The translations under genes and the position numbers were made by a program. A stretch of 64,000 bases of DNA, taken from Saccharibacter sp. EH611. GTDB taxonomy: Bacteria > Pseudomonadota > Alphaproteobacteria > Acetobacterales > Acetobacteraceae. Shown piece by piece: positions 57,032-64,000 of the stretch (position 1 is its first letter; every line of letters starts with the position of its first letter). Location: contig NZ_WVHP01000021.1 in NCBI RefSeq assembly GCF_009834765.1, forward strand, positions 351,055 to 415,054, read 5' to 3'. The notes under the pieces were generated by a model. The model ran no database searches. It was not told the DNA's origin and saw only the letters and a list, made by a program, of their open reading frames with translations.

Positions 57032-58918
57032 ATGCTGAATATCCGTACGTTCGGGCCGCAAGGCGGTAATGTGTTGTATAAAGCACTGTCGCACCCGCTG
57101 GTTGTGGATCGTATGAGGGCTTTAGAGCATGATCTAGCCGACAAAAAGATCGCGGTGTACGATCCCGATGGTTTTCTACCAACCGTTGTTGGGCTGTATC
57201 CTGGTTTAAAGCCTACCCTGGTTGTTACTCACGATACAGAACAAGTCGGGCGTGATGATGGTTTGAGTGGGACATTCCAAGCCCTCATAGATTTGCCGAG
57301 TATGGCTGTTGATGGCGTATTAGCGCTGTCTTTTGAGCATGCTAAAATGGTCACACGTTTAGGGGATCTTCTAAAGGGACGGCCTCTCTACACGCTAGAG
57401 GCGGCTCGTCTGCCAGAAGCATTTCTGCCTTATCCGCGGCCTTATCTCGATAAGTTAAATTTTGCGACCAACTTTTCTTTTTTTCGTGATGATGATCATT
57501 TCTCAACCCGTCTCGTGACCGCAAATTATTGGTCACAATACGGGGCACATAGGGTGACCTATTGGTTTCGCTTGTATGACCAAAAGGGGCATAGTCTGGC
57601 GGAATGGCAAAAACACGTTGAGGAAGACAATGCAGGCGTTGTCGTTGATAGCGCCGAGGTGCGTCAGCGTTTCGGTCTGCCTGCTTTTACCGGTCAGCTT
57701 TTCGTTCATGTGATTGGGGCAAAAGGGCACGACGTCGTTAAATATGCGCTTGATACCTTTGCACGTGGCGATGATCCCAGCTTGTCTGTAACGCATGATG
57801 CCAATGCATGGCCTTCAATGCGCTTTGCAACATTACCTGCTCCAGAGCAGGATGAAACGCTCCGCGTATGGCTTCAAAATAGCCACGGAACACCGATCCC
57901 TTCAGGAGAAGTAACCTTTAATGTGATGGGAGAGGATGACCATCGTGCGGTCTCACAAGAGGTAGGGCCTTACGAAACAGTTGCGGTTAATGTTGGTGCA
58001 CTTTTCCCGGATGTTGCGTGGCCGGCACAATTTGAGATGCGTGCTGGGCAGCATGTGGTGCGTCCACGTTATGAGATTGTGCAGCGCGGTCGAACACGTA
58101 TTGCTCACCTCAATGTTGAGCGGTCAGACATTGCCCCCGACCCCGCCATTCGTCAGATGTCACCATCGCTGGGCCGTGGTATTATTTTGCCATTCCCTGT
58201 GCTGAACCCAGCACATTATGAAACATTCGTGCAGCCTAATCCAATGTCAGAGGCATTGCAGACGTTGCCTGTCCGTATGGATATGTTTGATGAAAAAGGC
58301 CGTAAGGTAGGTTCCCATTTCTTTGGCAATTTACCGCGCAATCATCGTACGGTTGTTGCTGCCCACGAGCTCATGACATGTCCGGGTCATGCAGACCTTG
58401 TGTATGATTTCCGTGATGGTGGGGAAGCTGATGGATGGTTGCATTCTTTAGTGCGTTATCGTGACCGTCAAAGCGGTCATGCTGCTGAAACGAGTTTTGG
58501 TGGTCATATTTTCAATACGCTGATGACGTGGCGGTCAGAGCCGCAATCCTATTCTGGCCCTCCACCAGGGCTAACGACGCGTCTTTTCCTTAAACTTGGG
58601 CAAAAATTTGAGGGGGAAAACCTGCGGAGTTTTTGCTGCCTCATTTATCCAAGCTCAGCAGAAGGTGGAAAAGCGTCTACCACAATATTGTATCTCCATG
58701 CGGCGAATGGAAAGCAGATAGCTCAAAAAGCGATCAGCATTCATCCTTCAGGCTCTTTCATGGTAAGGCCTCATCAGATTTTCTCAGAGAATATACTGGA
58801 AAAGGCGGGTGAAGGAGGCTACGTTCTCATCCGTGATTTGACGTGCCGCTTATTTGGCTATCATGGGCTGGAAAATAGTGTCGGAGGTTTTTCTCTCGAT
58901 CATATGTTTGGATTTTAG
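57032..58918 (+). CDS. Unknown 628-residue protein paired with the ELM1-family gene
   Basis: I do not recognise this protein. It has no signal peptide or membrane segment. The first 150 or so residues look globular alpha/beta (IAVYDPDGFLPTVVGLYPGLKP, TLVVTHDTEQVGRDDG). Later parts are rich in beta-type sequence and aromatic residues (VTYWFRLYDQKGHSLAEW, LVYDFRDGGEADGWLHSLVRYRD), suggesting sugar- or lipid-binding beta domains. It begins 18 bp after the ELM1-family gene with AAGGCAGG upstream, so the two probably work together. Codon use resembles the neighbouring core genes. Confidence 0.8.
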   Translation: MLNIRTFGPQGGNVLYKALSHPLVVDRMRALEHDLADKKIAVYDPDGFLPTVVGLYPGLKPTLVVTHDTEQVGRDDGLSGTFQALIDLPSMAVDGVLALSFEHAKMVTRLGDLLKGRPLYTLEAARLPEAFLPYPRPYLDKLNFATNFSFFRDDDHFSTRLVTANYWSQYGAHRVTYWFRLYDQKGHSLAEWQKHVEEDNAGVVVDSAEVRQRFGLPAFTGQLFVHVIGAKGHDVVKYALDTFARGDDPSLSVTHDANAWPSMRFATLPAPEQDETLRVWLQNSHGTPIPSGEVTFNVMGEDDHRAVSQEVGPYETVAVNVGALFPDVAWPAQFEMRAGQHVVRPRYEIVQRGRTRIAHLNVERSDIAPDPAIRQMSPSLGRGIILPFPVLNPAHYETFVQPNPMSEALQTLPVRMDMFDEKGRKVGSHFFGNLPRNHRTVVAAHELMTCPGHADLVYDFRDGGEADGWLHSLVRYRDRQSGHAAETSFGGHIFNTLMTWRSEPQSYSGPPPGLTTRLFLKLGQKFEGENLRSFCCLIYPSSAEGGKASTTILYLHAANGKQIAQKAISIHPSGSFMVRPHQIFSENILEKAGEGGYVLIRDLTCRLFGYHGLENSVGGFSLDHMFGF

Positions 58919-58992
58919 GAAAATTTAAATGAGCGCTAAAAACCCTCTTGCCAACATAAGGGGTTGTTGATAGAAAGCGCTCATCCCGATCG

Positions 58993-59067
58993 GGGTGCGT
59001 AGCTCAGCGGTAGAGCACTGCCTTCACACGGCAGGGGTCACAGGTTCAATCCCTGTCGTACCCACCA
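58993..59067 (+). tRNA. tRNA-Val (anticodon CAC)
   Basis: Acceptor stem GGGTGCG (58993-58999) pairs with CGTACCC (59057-59063) with one G-U. The anticodon stem CTGCC/GGCAG holds the loop TTCACAC, giving anticodon CAC for GTG (Val). The T-arm has GGTTCAATCCC and CCA is encoded. Prophage genes start right after it, so its 3' end is the probable integration site. Confidence 0.95.
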
Positions 59068-59311
59068 CGGGATTCCCAGTTTTTAGCGGTTTGCCGCTGA
59101 TATTGAATCGGTAGCGACAACGTTACTTTGTTCATATCTATTCATAAAAGTTCACGAGTCTTCATAGAAATTGACACAGATTTGACACGGTCATTTTCCC
59201 AAAACTTGCCCACCCAGTTTTTTCATTTCCGTAGGTGCTGGGCGGCTTGTAGTGAGGGGGTGTGAAGATGGTTCTGTGTATACTAACCACAGTATCCTGA
59301 GACGGTTCGCT

Positions 59312-59527
59312 TTAATGTGCGCTAGTCCGCATCTCCTTCCTTTCATTCCCATAATCCCGCATCATAATCGGAAGCTCGTGCAGGTCGGGATGGGTGTGTA
59401 TTTCATCCGCTGCCTGCTTCTCTTCCTGTGCTGTGTAATGCACCAGCGGGGGGCAAAGCGGTTTGTATCGGGTCGGGGCGCAGCTTACTAACGTGCACAA
59501 AGCCATCGCACAAAAGACGTGCTTCAT
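59312..59527 (-). CDS. Rz1-like outer-membrane spanin (lipoprotein)
   Basis: 71 residues with a lipoprotein signal (MKHVFCAMALCTLVSC, acylated Cys16) and a short mature part with CPPLVHYTAQEE and LPIMMRDYGNERKEMR, the usual look of small phage o-spanins. It joins the outer membrane at the last step of lysis. Its ATG overlaps the stop of the upstream gene (TGATG), the expected arrangement for an Rz/Rz1 pair. Confidence 0.75.
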   Translation of the reverse strand: MKHVFCAMALCTLVSCAPTRYKPLCPPLVHYTAQEEKQAADEIHTHPDLHELPIMMRDYGNERKEMRTSAH

Positions 59528-59760
59528 CAAAACGTCCCCTTATCCAGCTCTTCTGTAAGCTCATCGCCAGAACGTATGCCGTTCGTGCGGGCCTCTAGCA
59601 TCCGTTGCGCGGCTTTTGCTGACTGTGTGGCGTCGCTGGCGTCTTGGCGTTCGGAGTGAACACGGGCGCTGTTGCGGCCTGCTCGGGTGCTATAGATGAT
59701 CAGGGCCGTCAGGAAACTAAGCACGGTTAGGATGAAGCTCCCTGCGAAATAGGGGTTCAT
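59527..59760 (-). CDS. Rz-like inner-membrane spanin
   Basis: 77 residues: N-terminal membrane anchor (FAGSFILTVLSFLTALIIYS) followed by a helical charged stretch (SERQDASDATQSAKAAQRMLEARTNG is the core, given here without its ends) and an acidic tail ELTEELDKGTF. Size, topology and overlap with the lipoprotein gene mark it as the i-spanin. AGAGGA precedes the start. Confidence 0.7.
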   Translation of the reverse strand: MNPYFAGSFILTVLSFLTALIIYSTRAGRNSARVHSERQDASDATQSAKAAQRMLEARTNGIRSGDELTEELDKGTF

Positions 59761-59822
59761 CGTTCCTCTCCGAACCAGCCTTCTTTAGGAGGGGCGTCAA
59801 TCCAACCTTCTTTGTTGGTCAT
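59757..59822 (-). CDS. Possible 21-residue phage micro-protein
   Basis: ATG 59822 opens a 21-codon frame with AAGGA eight bases upstream; its TGA overlaps the next ATG (ATGA). The peptide has an internal repeat, KEGWIDAPP and KEGWFGEE. Coupling and spacing favour translation, but the frame is too short to be sure; it may only serve to couple translation of the spanin. Confidence 0.4.
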   Translation of the reverse strand: MTNKEGWIDAPPKEGWFGEER

Positions 59823-59883
59823 GGGTGATGTCCTTTGCTTCTTTTGAGTGTTTTGCGGGAGAGCCGAAGCCCTCTCATGTGGG

Positions 59884-60207
59884 TTAGCCCATTCCGTTAA
59901 TAGCAGGTGTGGCCACCGGGGCCTCTTCGCTTGCGCCAGAAGCATCGGTCTTCTTCTTTTTCAAGCCTGCTAGCACCAGAGCAATCCCGGACAAAATGCC
60001 CGTAGCGCCTGCCAGCACAGAGGCCAGATCAAAGGAGACCTTGCTTTCCACAGTAGGCAGAACGCCATCGAGCAAACGGGCGGCACCGTCTGCGATCTTC
60101 TCTTGCGTTTCGCCTTTCTTCCCTGTGACGGCGGAGAAGATGTTTTCGCCAGCTTCGACAAGGGCGGTGATGGGGGGGGCTGTTGGTGTGGTTGTTTCTT
60201 CGGTCAT
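59884..60207 (-). CDS. Phage small membrane protein, unknown
   Basis: 107 residues from ATG 60207 (MTEETTTPTAPPITALVEAG). One membrane segment near the C-terminus (LASVLAGATGILSGIALVLAGL) followed by KKKK and an acidic tail. The frame is open further upstream, but family-like sequence begins at this Met. Position in the lysis region suggests a holin accessory role, as inference. Confidence 0.6.
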   Translation of the reverse strand: MTEETTTPTAPPITALVEAGENIFSAVTGKKGETQEKIADGAARLLDGVLPTVESKVSFDLASVLAGATGILSGIALVLAGLKKKKTDASGASEEAPVATPAINGMG

Positions 60208-60298
60208 GGTGTTTCTCAGTTTTCTTTTTGAGGAGATAGTAGGAGTGTTGGATGCATCAGACAGGCCGGCCCATCGCGGCAACGAAGCTCTGGCATGG

Positions 60299-60523
60299 TC
60301 ATGGCTGGGGGCGTGTGTCAGTAGGCCGGCCTGCTTGGAAGCGGTTGGTGGCCCATCCGATATTGAGCGCAACGGTGCTGATGGCACGATAGAGCAGCCC
60401 CCAGCGTGAGCCGCTCGCCGGTGGCCGCACGGTGACGGTGACGAGCTTGCAGACGATGATCACACACGCGACGATCAGGCCGAGATTGCTGGGTAAGAGG
60501 TCAAGGAACGCGGTGATGTCCAT
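60299..60523 (-). CDS. Phage small membrane protein (holin-like)
   Basis: 74 residues from ATG 60523, which has GGAGACTTT upstream. One strong membrane segment (LGLIVACVIIVCKLVTVTV) then a basic region (RPPASGSRWGLLYRAIS). Placed between the muralytic enzyme and the spanin genes, as a holin or holin accessory would be. One membrane segment only, so class III-like if a holin. Confidence 0.6.
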   Translation of the reverse strand: MDITAFLDLLPSNLGLIVACVIIVCKLVTVTVRPPASGSRWGLLYRAISTVALNIGWATNRFQAGRPTDTRPQP

Positions 60524-60538
60524 AAAGTCTCCAGACAT

Positions 60539-60561
60539 AAAAAAACCGCCTCAGCGGGCGG
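60539..60561 (-). terminator. Terminator within the lysis region
   Basis: On the minus strand CCGCC-6 nt-GGCGG followed by seven T, between the muralytic enzyme gene and the holin-like gene. Confidence 0.85.
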
Positions 60562-60579
60562 CGTTCAGTGGGGATGATG

Positions 60580-61008
60580 TTAGGTTATAGACGGTGGTGA
60601 AGCTGTTGCTTCACGAGCCACCTGCTCGACAAGGGGCCCGTAAGGGTCTTGGCCGTTTTCAACGCGGATAATGGCGTGCATGAGCGCGGTGAGTTGGTCG
60701 GGTGTGAGGGCGTTAAAGCGCTGTTTTGCGCCGAGACCAACGCGGGCGGCCACTGTGGCGGCGTAAGCGCTGGTATCATTGCCGTCCGTAGGCGGGGCCC
60801 ATTTGGCGATGATACCAGCCATCGTGTTGACCCGATCACGCTCAACATAGCGTACAAGCTGGTCACGCAAAGCCCGCAAACCGTCTTCTGGTGTTGCGAA
60901 CACCGCAAAGCGCCCATTGGGGCCGGCCTCCTTATGAGCGCCGGCTTGGCCAACATAGTTAAGATTGCCGGGATTGTTGTTGCGGATACCGCGTGGGAGA
61001 GAGGGCAT
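60580..61008 (-). CDS. Phage P5-like muralytic enzyme
   Basis: 142 residues of the type found in phage structural protein P5/transglycosylase-like endolysins: RGIRNNNPGNLNYVGQ at the start, FAVFATPEDGLRALRDQL, and TMAGIIAKWAPPTDGNDT. It would degrade peptidoglycan during lysis or entry. No signal peptide. ATG 61008 is preceded by GGA eight bases away; an ATG three codons upstream is also possible. Confidence 0.78.
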   Translation of the reverse strand: MPSLPRGIRNNNPGNLNYVGQAGAHKEAGPNGRFAVFATPEDGLRALRDQLVRYVERDRVNTMAGIIAKWAPPTDGNDTSAYAATVAARVGLGAKQRFNALTPDQLTALMHAIIRVENGQDPYGPLVEQVAREATASPPSIT

Positions 61009-61010
61009 GA

Positions 61011-61292
61011 TCACCATCCAAAGCTGCGTTTACAGAGCTCGAACAACCCCACGGCAACACCGCCACCAGCCCCACCGGCAACGGTGAGCAGCATGGTTTT
61101 GCGGTTGTTCATCTCGCTCATTTGTTGGGAGATTTTGGCGAAGCCGTCATTCATCTGAGACGCCACAGCACTCACTTTGTCCGAAAGCGATTGAATGCTT
61201 TCTTGAGCGTATTGCTGCTTGGTTTCCAGTGTGACCACACGGTCGCGGAGTTCGTTGACTTCGCCGCGGCGGGCGCAGTCTGTGTCAGGCAT
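61011..61292 (-). CDS. XhlA-like phage membrane-associated protein
   Basis: 93 residues: a coiled-coil N-terminal half (ELRDRVVTLETKQQYAQESI) and one C-terminal membrane segment (TMLLTVAGGAGGGVAVGLFEL). This layout resembles XhlA-type proteins near holin-endolysin genes. It directly precedes the muralytic enzyme gene with its stop overlapping the upstream ATG option of that gene. Confidence 0.65.
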   Translation of the reverse strand: MPDTDCARRGEVNELRDRVVTLETKQQYAQESIQSLSDKVSAVASQMNDGFAKISQQMSEMNNRKTMLLTVAGGAGGGVAVGLFELCKRSFGW

Positions 61293-61315
61293 GGGAGCCT
61301 CCTGTATTTGAGCAT

Positions 61316-61338
61316 AAAAAAACCACCTCAGAAGGTGG
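61316..61338 (-). terminator. Terminator between tail and lysis genes
   Basis: On the minus strand CCACC-6 nt-GGTGG followed by seven T. It separates the tail transcript from the lysis cassette and closely resembles the terminator at 60539. Confidence 0.85.
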
Positions 61339-61368
61339 CGTGTTAGGGGAAAAGGCGGCGGTATGATG

Positions 61369-61803
61369 TTACGTCGTCACATCATCCGGCATGTCAGGTA
61401 GTGCGGTGCTTGTGGTGTTAGAGCCGTCGAGGATGGCGCGGAGGGATTGCACATACGCACGCATTTTAGGGCCAAATGTTTCACCCATAGCCGACACCAT
61501 GCTCGCTTGCTGCTGCACCTTCTGCATGGCCTCTTGAGCTTGCGGTTTCAGAGGGGGTGCTGGTGGTGTGTATTCTTCCAACGCTCCATCTGAACCAACA
61601 CGGCAATGGCGGCCATACCAATAATCATATTGCTCTTTGGTAAGCGCGACAAAATGCGTCATATCGTTAGGCTTGCCAAAGAACGACATAAGCGGCCCCA
61701 CAATCTTCGTTGTGGGATTAACGTAGCCATAATACCCAAACACAGCATTTTGAGCCTGCGTCTGATCCTGTTCATGCTGGCTGTTTTCTATGTTGTCTGT
61801 CAT
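61369..61803 (-). CDS. Phage tail-fibre accessory protein
   Basis: 144 residues, hydrophilic, with FGYYGYVNPTTKIVGPLMSF and LTKEQYDYWYGRH, a layout like tail-fibre assembly proteins encoded after fibre genes. It overlaps the fibre gene by 4 bp (ATGA). The second half is rich in Gln, Ala and Met and probably helical. Assignment rests mainly on position. Confidence 0.6.
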   Translation of the reverse strand: MTDNIENSQHEQDQTQAQNAVFGYYGYVNPTTKIVGPLMSFFGKPNDMTHFVALTKEQYDYWYGRHCRVGSDGALEEYTPPAPPLKPQAQEAMQKVQQQASMVSAMGETFGPKMRAYVQSLRAILDGSNTTSTALPDMPDDVTT

Positions 61804-63521
61804 GACGATGCTCCCATAGGCCCAGTGACCGCCACGTCAAAAGCGGCGTCTTGAAAGCCACTTTCGCTCCGATCAATCCAGAAGCCGTTATTGGTTGTTT
61901 TTTGTTTGTAGATGTAAAGAACAGAACTCTCACCCATTCCGCCGTTACTGTTATAGCCGTATCCGTAGGTGATGAATATTTCATTCACCGGGTCGGATGC
62001 TGCAAACGCCACAGGAAACGGAATGTAGTTCACATTGGCAAGGTTCGTGATACGGAAATATTGTGTGACAACGCGCCCCGGAACCCCGCGCACTTCAGGT
62101 AGGGTATTGCCAGAGGGTGTCCCAATTGCTCCGTTGGCCCCATTGAGCCACCAGCTTTGACGGTTCTTGTTGTGGTCTGTTACGCCAAGGGAGAGAACCG
62201 GATTGCTGGTCGTACCGAGGAGCTGCATCGTTCCTTCAAGGCCCGATTCATCGGCACGTAGTCGGATTGTTCGACTATAGAGGTTGTTCTGCCACATATT
62301 GCCTAAGAGGATGGCATCCCCGGTTAATGTTCCCCCAGAGAGAGGCAACAATGTCGCCTCGACATTCTCCGCACGTTGTGTTTCAGCGGCGACAGCGTCC
62401 GTTGTGGCGAGGGTTTTCCCGCTGGGTGTAGTGACTGTTCCATCAGAAGCATTGAACCCCCAATTATGCCACGTCCCGGCTTCATCTTGCACACCGACAA
62501 TGGCTATCGTCTTTCCATCAACGATCTGTGTTTGGAGGTAGCTGTTAGACTTCTTTCCTGCGACAACACTGACACATTTCCCGCCAAAGAGTGTATTCGC
62601 CCACGATGCCACGCTACTTACAGCCAGATCGCCTGTCATCGTTCCGCCAGAGAGGGGGAGCAGCCCCGCTTCAGCATTCTCCGCACGCTGGGTTTCAGCG
62701 ACGATATCGTCCTTGGTTGCGAGGGTTTTCCCAGAAGCTGATCCGATATTGCCAATGACCACATGGCCATTGCCATCATCGTTTCCTTCAAGGAAGCGCG
62801 TTCCTCTCTCGGTGGTGATGTTGCCGCGATTGTCGGACGATAGAATGACATGATAATTCCCACCGCCATCACGAAGTACGATGCGCCCTGACGTTGTGCC
62901 AGCGTTGTTGTCGTTCACAAGCTGGAGATAGAACTGCTCACCGCTCAGTGCTGCGCCGATAGGTTGGGTCGCATAGACATTCTCAGATGGGCTAAATGTG
63001 CCACCCGAAAATAAAGCTCCCGACATCGTTCCGCCAGAGAGGGGGAGCAAAGCCGCTTCCGCCGCTTGAGCGCGTTGGGTTTCAGCTGTTAGAGCAGCCC
63101 CAATGGTGTCTATGCTGTTTGTTAAAGAGCTCCAAGAACCAGAACTTCCCTTTGTTGGATCATCGCCATTGTTATCTGCGATTGACACAAAAAGGTGCGT
63201 TGGGTCGTTCGGATGAGAGACTAATGACCCTCTAGGATAACCACCAATCTGCTGAGCATAAGAAGCACTAAATGGTCTGACCAAGCCTGCCTCAGACGCG
63301 CGAACGGCTTGAGACAGCATATTTAGAATGCCGTTCATGTCTTCGCCGTAAGGCGGCACGCCGCCTGCTGCAATGGGTGTGAAGGTTTCTTTGGGGAAGC
63401 CGAGAGCCAGTGAGGCGCGGCCAATGGCTGTTTTGCTGGGAGGAATTTGTGTGAGCGTGCCGCTATCGGCCTGCGCTCCGAAAGGGGTCGGGAAGAGTGG
63501 AGAGCTGTCGGTTTGTTTCAT
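61800..63521 (-). CDS. Phage tail fibre protein with repeated modules
   Basis: 573 residues. The N-terminal region (residues 1-110) with PFGAQADSGTLTQIPP and GGVPPYGEDMNGILNMLSQ attaches the fibre to the tail. Then three copies of a module with the pattern ETQRA-x5-A-x-LLPLSGGT-(M/L)-(S/T)-G follow near residues 146, 274 and 377, each trailed by a beta-rich segment, before a C-terminal tip that would contact the host. The gene overlaps its neighbours at both ends by 4 bp. Confidence 0.85.
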   Translation of the reverse strand: MKQTDSSPLFPTPFGAQADSGTLTQIPPSKTAIGRASLALGFPKETFTPIAAGGVPPYGEDMNGILNMLSQAVRASEAGLVRPFSASYAQQIGGYPRGSLVSHPNDPTHLFVSIADNNGDDPTKGSSGSWSSLTNSIDTIGAALTAETQRAQAAEAALLPLSGGTMSGALFSGGTFSPSENVYATQPIGAALSGEQFYLQLVNDNNAGTTSGRIVLRDGGGNYHVILSSDNRGNITTERGTRFLEGNDDGNGHVVIGNIGSASGKTLATKDDIVAETQRAENAEAGLLPLSGGTMTGDLAVSSVASWANTLFGGKCVSVVAGKKSNSYLQTQIVDGKTIAIVGVQDEAGTWHNWGFNASDGTVTTPSGKTLATTDAVAAETQRAENVEATLLPLSGGTLTGDAILLGNMWQNNLYSRTIRLRADESGLEGTMQLLGTTSNPVLSLGVTDHNKNRQSWWLNGANGAIGTPSGNTLPEVRGVPGRVVTQYFRITNLANVNYIPFPVAFAASDPVNEIFITYGYGYNSNGGMGESSVLYIYKQKTTNNGFWIDRSESGFQDAAFDVAVTGPMGASS

Positions 63522-64000
63522 GTCAGGTGAACCTGCTGGTAAAGGATCGTGACGCCAGACGGACGAGGCAGAGCGCCGCTTTGTTGGATGATCGTGGCGT
63601 CGAGCGGAGAGAGCGGCCAGCTATGGCAGATCGTCATCGTGCCGTTCGCTTCTGCGAGCGATGTCGCGTCAAAGAAGATGCCGTTATTGAAGGTATGGGG
63701 CGTGTCAGCGCCTCTTTTGGCTTCTGAGAAACCCAGATAGTCGTTAGCTGGTGTGCCTTCGGAGAGGTAGATCATCCCTCGGTCGCCAAAGATCAGCATG
63801 AGGATACGGTTGATGTCGGCAATAGAGCCGCTGGAGATATTGGCCGCCGCTTTGGCCATAATCAGCCTGCGATACGCGTCATCGGCGAGAGCGAAGTTCT
63901 GCGTGCTGGTGGGGCCATTGTAGAAAACCCCCTCATTGAAAGGCCGCGCCGTTCCGGTGCTGTCATTGGCCTCGTCAAAGCCGAGATAGCGCGGTTGAGG
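63518..64000 (-). CDS. DUF2612-type phage protein, cut by window edge
   Basis: The frame is open to the right edge of the window, so the start is missing. Visible sequence includes PRYLGFDEAND, RPFNEGVFYNGPTSTQNFALA, DDAYRRLIMAKAA, and SIADINRILMLIFGDRG, the pattern of DUF2612 baseplate-region proteins encoded beside Mu/P2-like tail genes. At least 160 residues. It overlaps the tail fibre gene by 4 bp. Confidence 0.78.
   Translation of the reverse strand, partial: PQPRYLGFDEANDSTGTARPFNEGVFYNGPTSTQNFALADDAYRRLIMAKAAANISSGSIADINRILMLIFGDRGMIYLSEGTPANDYLGFSEAKRGADTPHTFNNGIFFDATSLAEANGTMTICHSWPLSPLDATIIQQSGALPRPSGVTILYQQVHLT

Larger units (their letters stand above)
59068..64000 (-). mobile_element. 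One end of a prophage integrated at tRNA-Val (continues past window)
   Basis: From the tRNA 3' end to the window edge all supported genes are on the minus strand and phage-like: baseplate protein, tail fibre, tail accessory protein, XhlA-like protein, muralytic enzyme, small membrane proteins and a spanin pair. The lysis end abuts the tRNA; the integrase and second attachment site must lie beyond 64000 if the element is complete. 59068-59311 has no gene; it holds several TTCAT repeats (59130-59165) and GACACAGATTTGACAC, which could be attachment-arm or promoter sequence. Confidence 0.85.

Noticed and set aside
59252..59491. Plus-strand frame of 79 codons in the prophage end
   Set aside because: It is the antisense shadow of the spanin lipoprotein gene, whose signal peptide and coupling are clear.

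Overview
The window looks like a chromosome segment of an alphaproteobacterium, most likely an acetic acid bacterium (Acetobacteraceae). The support is a pyruvate dehydrogenase operon whose E1-beta subunit carries its own lipoyl domain, KDO synthesis (a Gram-negative outer membrane), a TonB-receptor relic, an ELM1-family gene, and the overall style of the proteins. The genus is an inference. Most of the window is dense housekeeping sequence; accessory sequence is confined to a few islands and the right end.

Left part (1-19.9 kb): tRNA-Gln, guaB and rsmB; a CPA-type cation/proton antiporter followed by a response regulator with no kinase beside it; galE and xth on the minus strand; an M19 dipeptidase; an AT-rich intergenic region with a perfect DnaA box; uvrC and pgsA; a His/Lys-rich lipoprotein; rpmG (55 codons); ftsB-like and eno; then kdsA-pyrG, secG and tpiA on the minus strand.

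Middle (19.9-46 kb): a ppiD-like chaperone gene overlapping trpE, then trpG-trpD-trpC, where TrpD has what looks like a second degenerate copy of its N-terminal domain and TrpC a long acidic leader. Next come pdhA-pdhB-pdhC-lpdA-lipA-ratA, a 0.8 kb stretch with no gene, a His-rich exported protein, a soluble lytic transglycosylase, the decayed remains of a TonB-dependent receptor, a TerC-family membrane protein, and a purine/Fe-S run (purB, purC, purS, a Rap1a/Tai-like exported protein, purQ, purL, bolA, grxD). hemB and yraN follow on the minus strand.

Right part (46-64 kb): four tandem paralogous APC amino acid permeases on the minus strand, which share a 23-nt block at exactly the same codon position; glyA; an AT-rich island bounded by two long hairpins that holds a small membrane protein and a TIR-domain gene broken by one in-frame TAG; a DEAD-box helicase; an ELM1-family protein and a 628-residue protein of unknown function; tRNA-Val(CAC). 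Directly after that tRNA begins one end of a prophage. Its minus-strand genes run from baseplate (cut by the window edge) through tail fibre, tail accessory protein, XhlA-like protein, muralytic enzyme and small membrane proteins to an overlapping Rz/Rz1-like spanin pair beside the tRNA. The integrase is not in the window.

The strongest candidates for something undescribed are the duplicated TrpD N-terminal domain, the interrupted TIR gene island, the four-permease array with its invariant DNA block, and the Rap1a-like gene embedded in the purine operon. All function calls come from reading motifs in the translated sequence; no database search was run.
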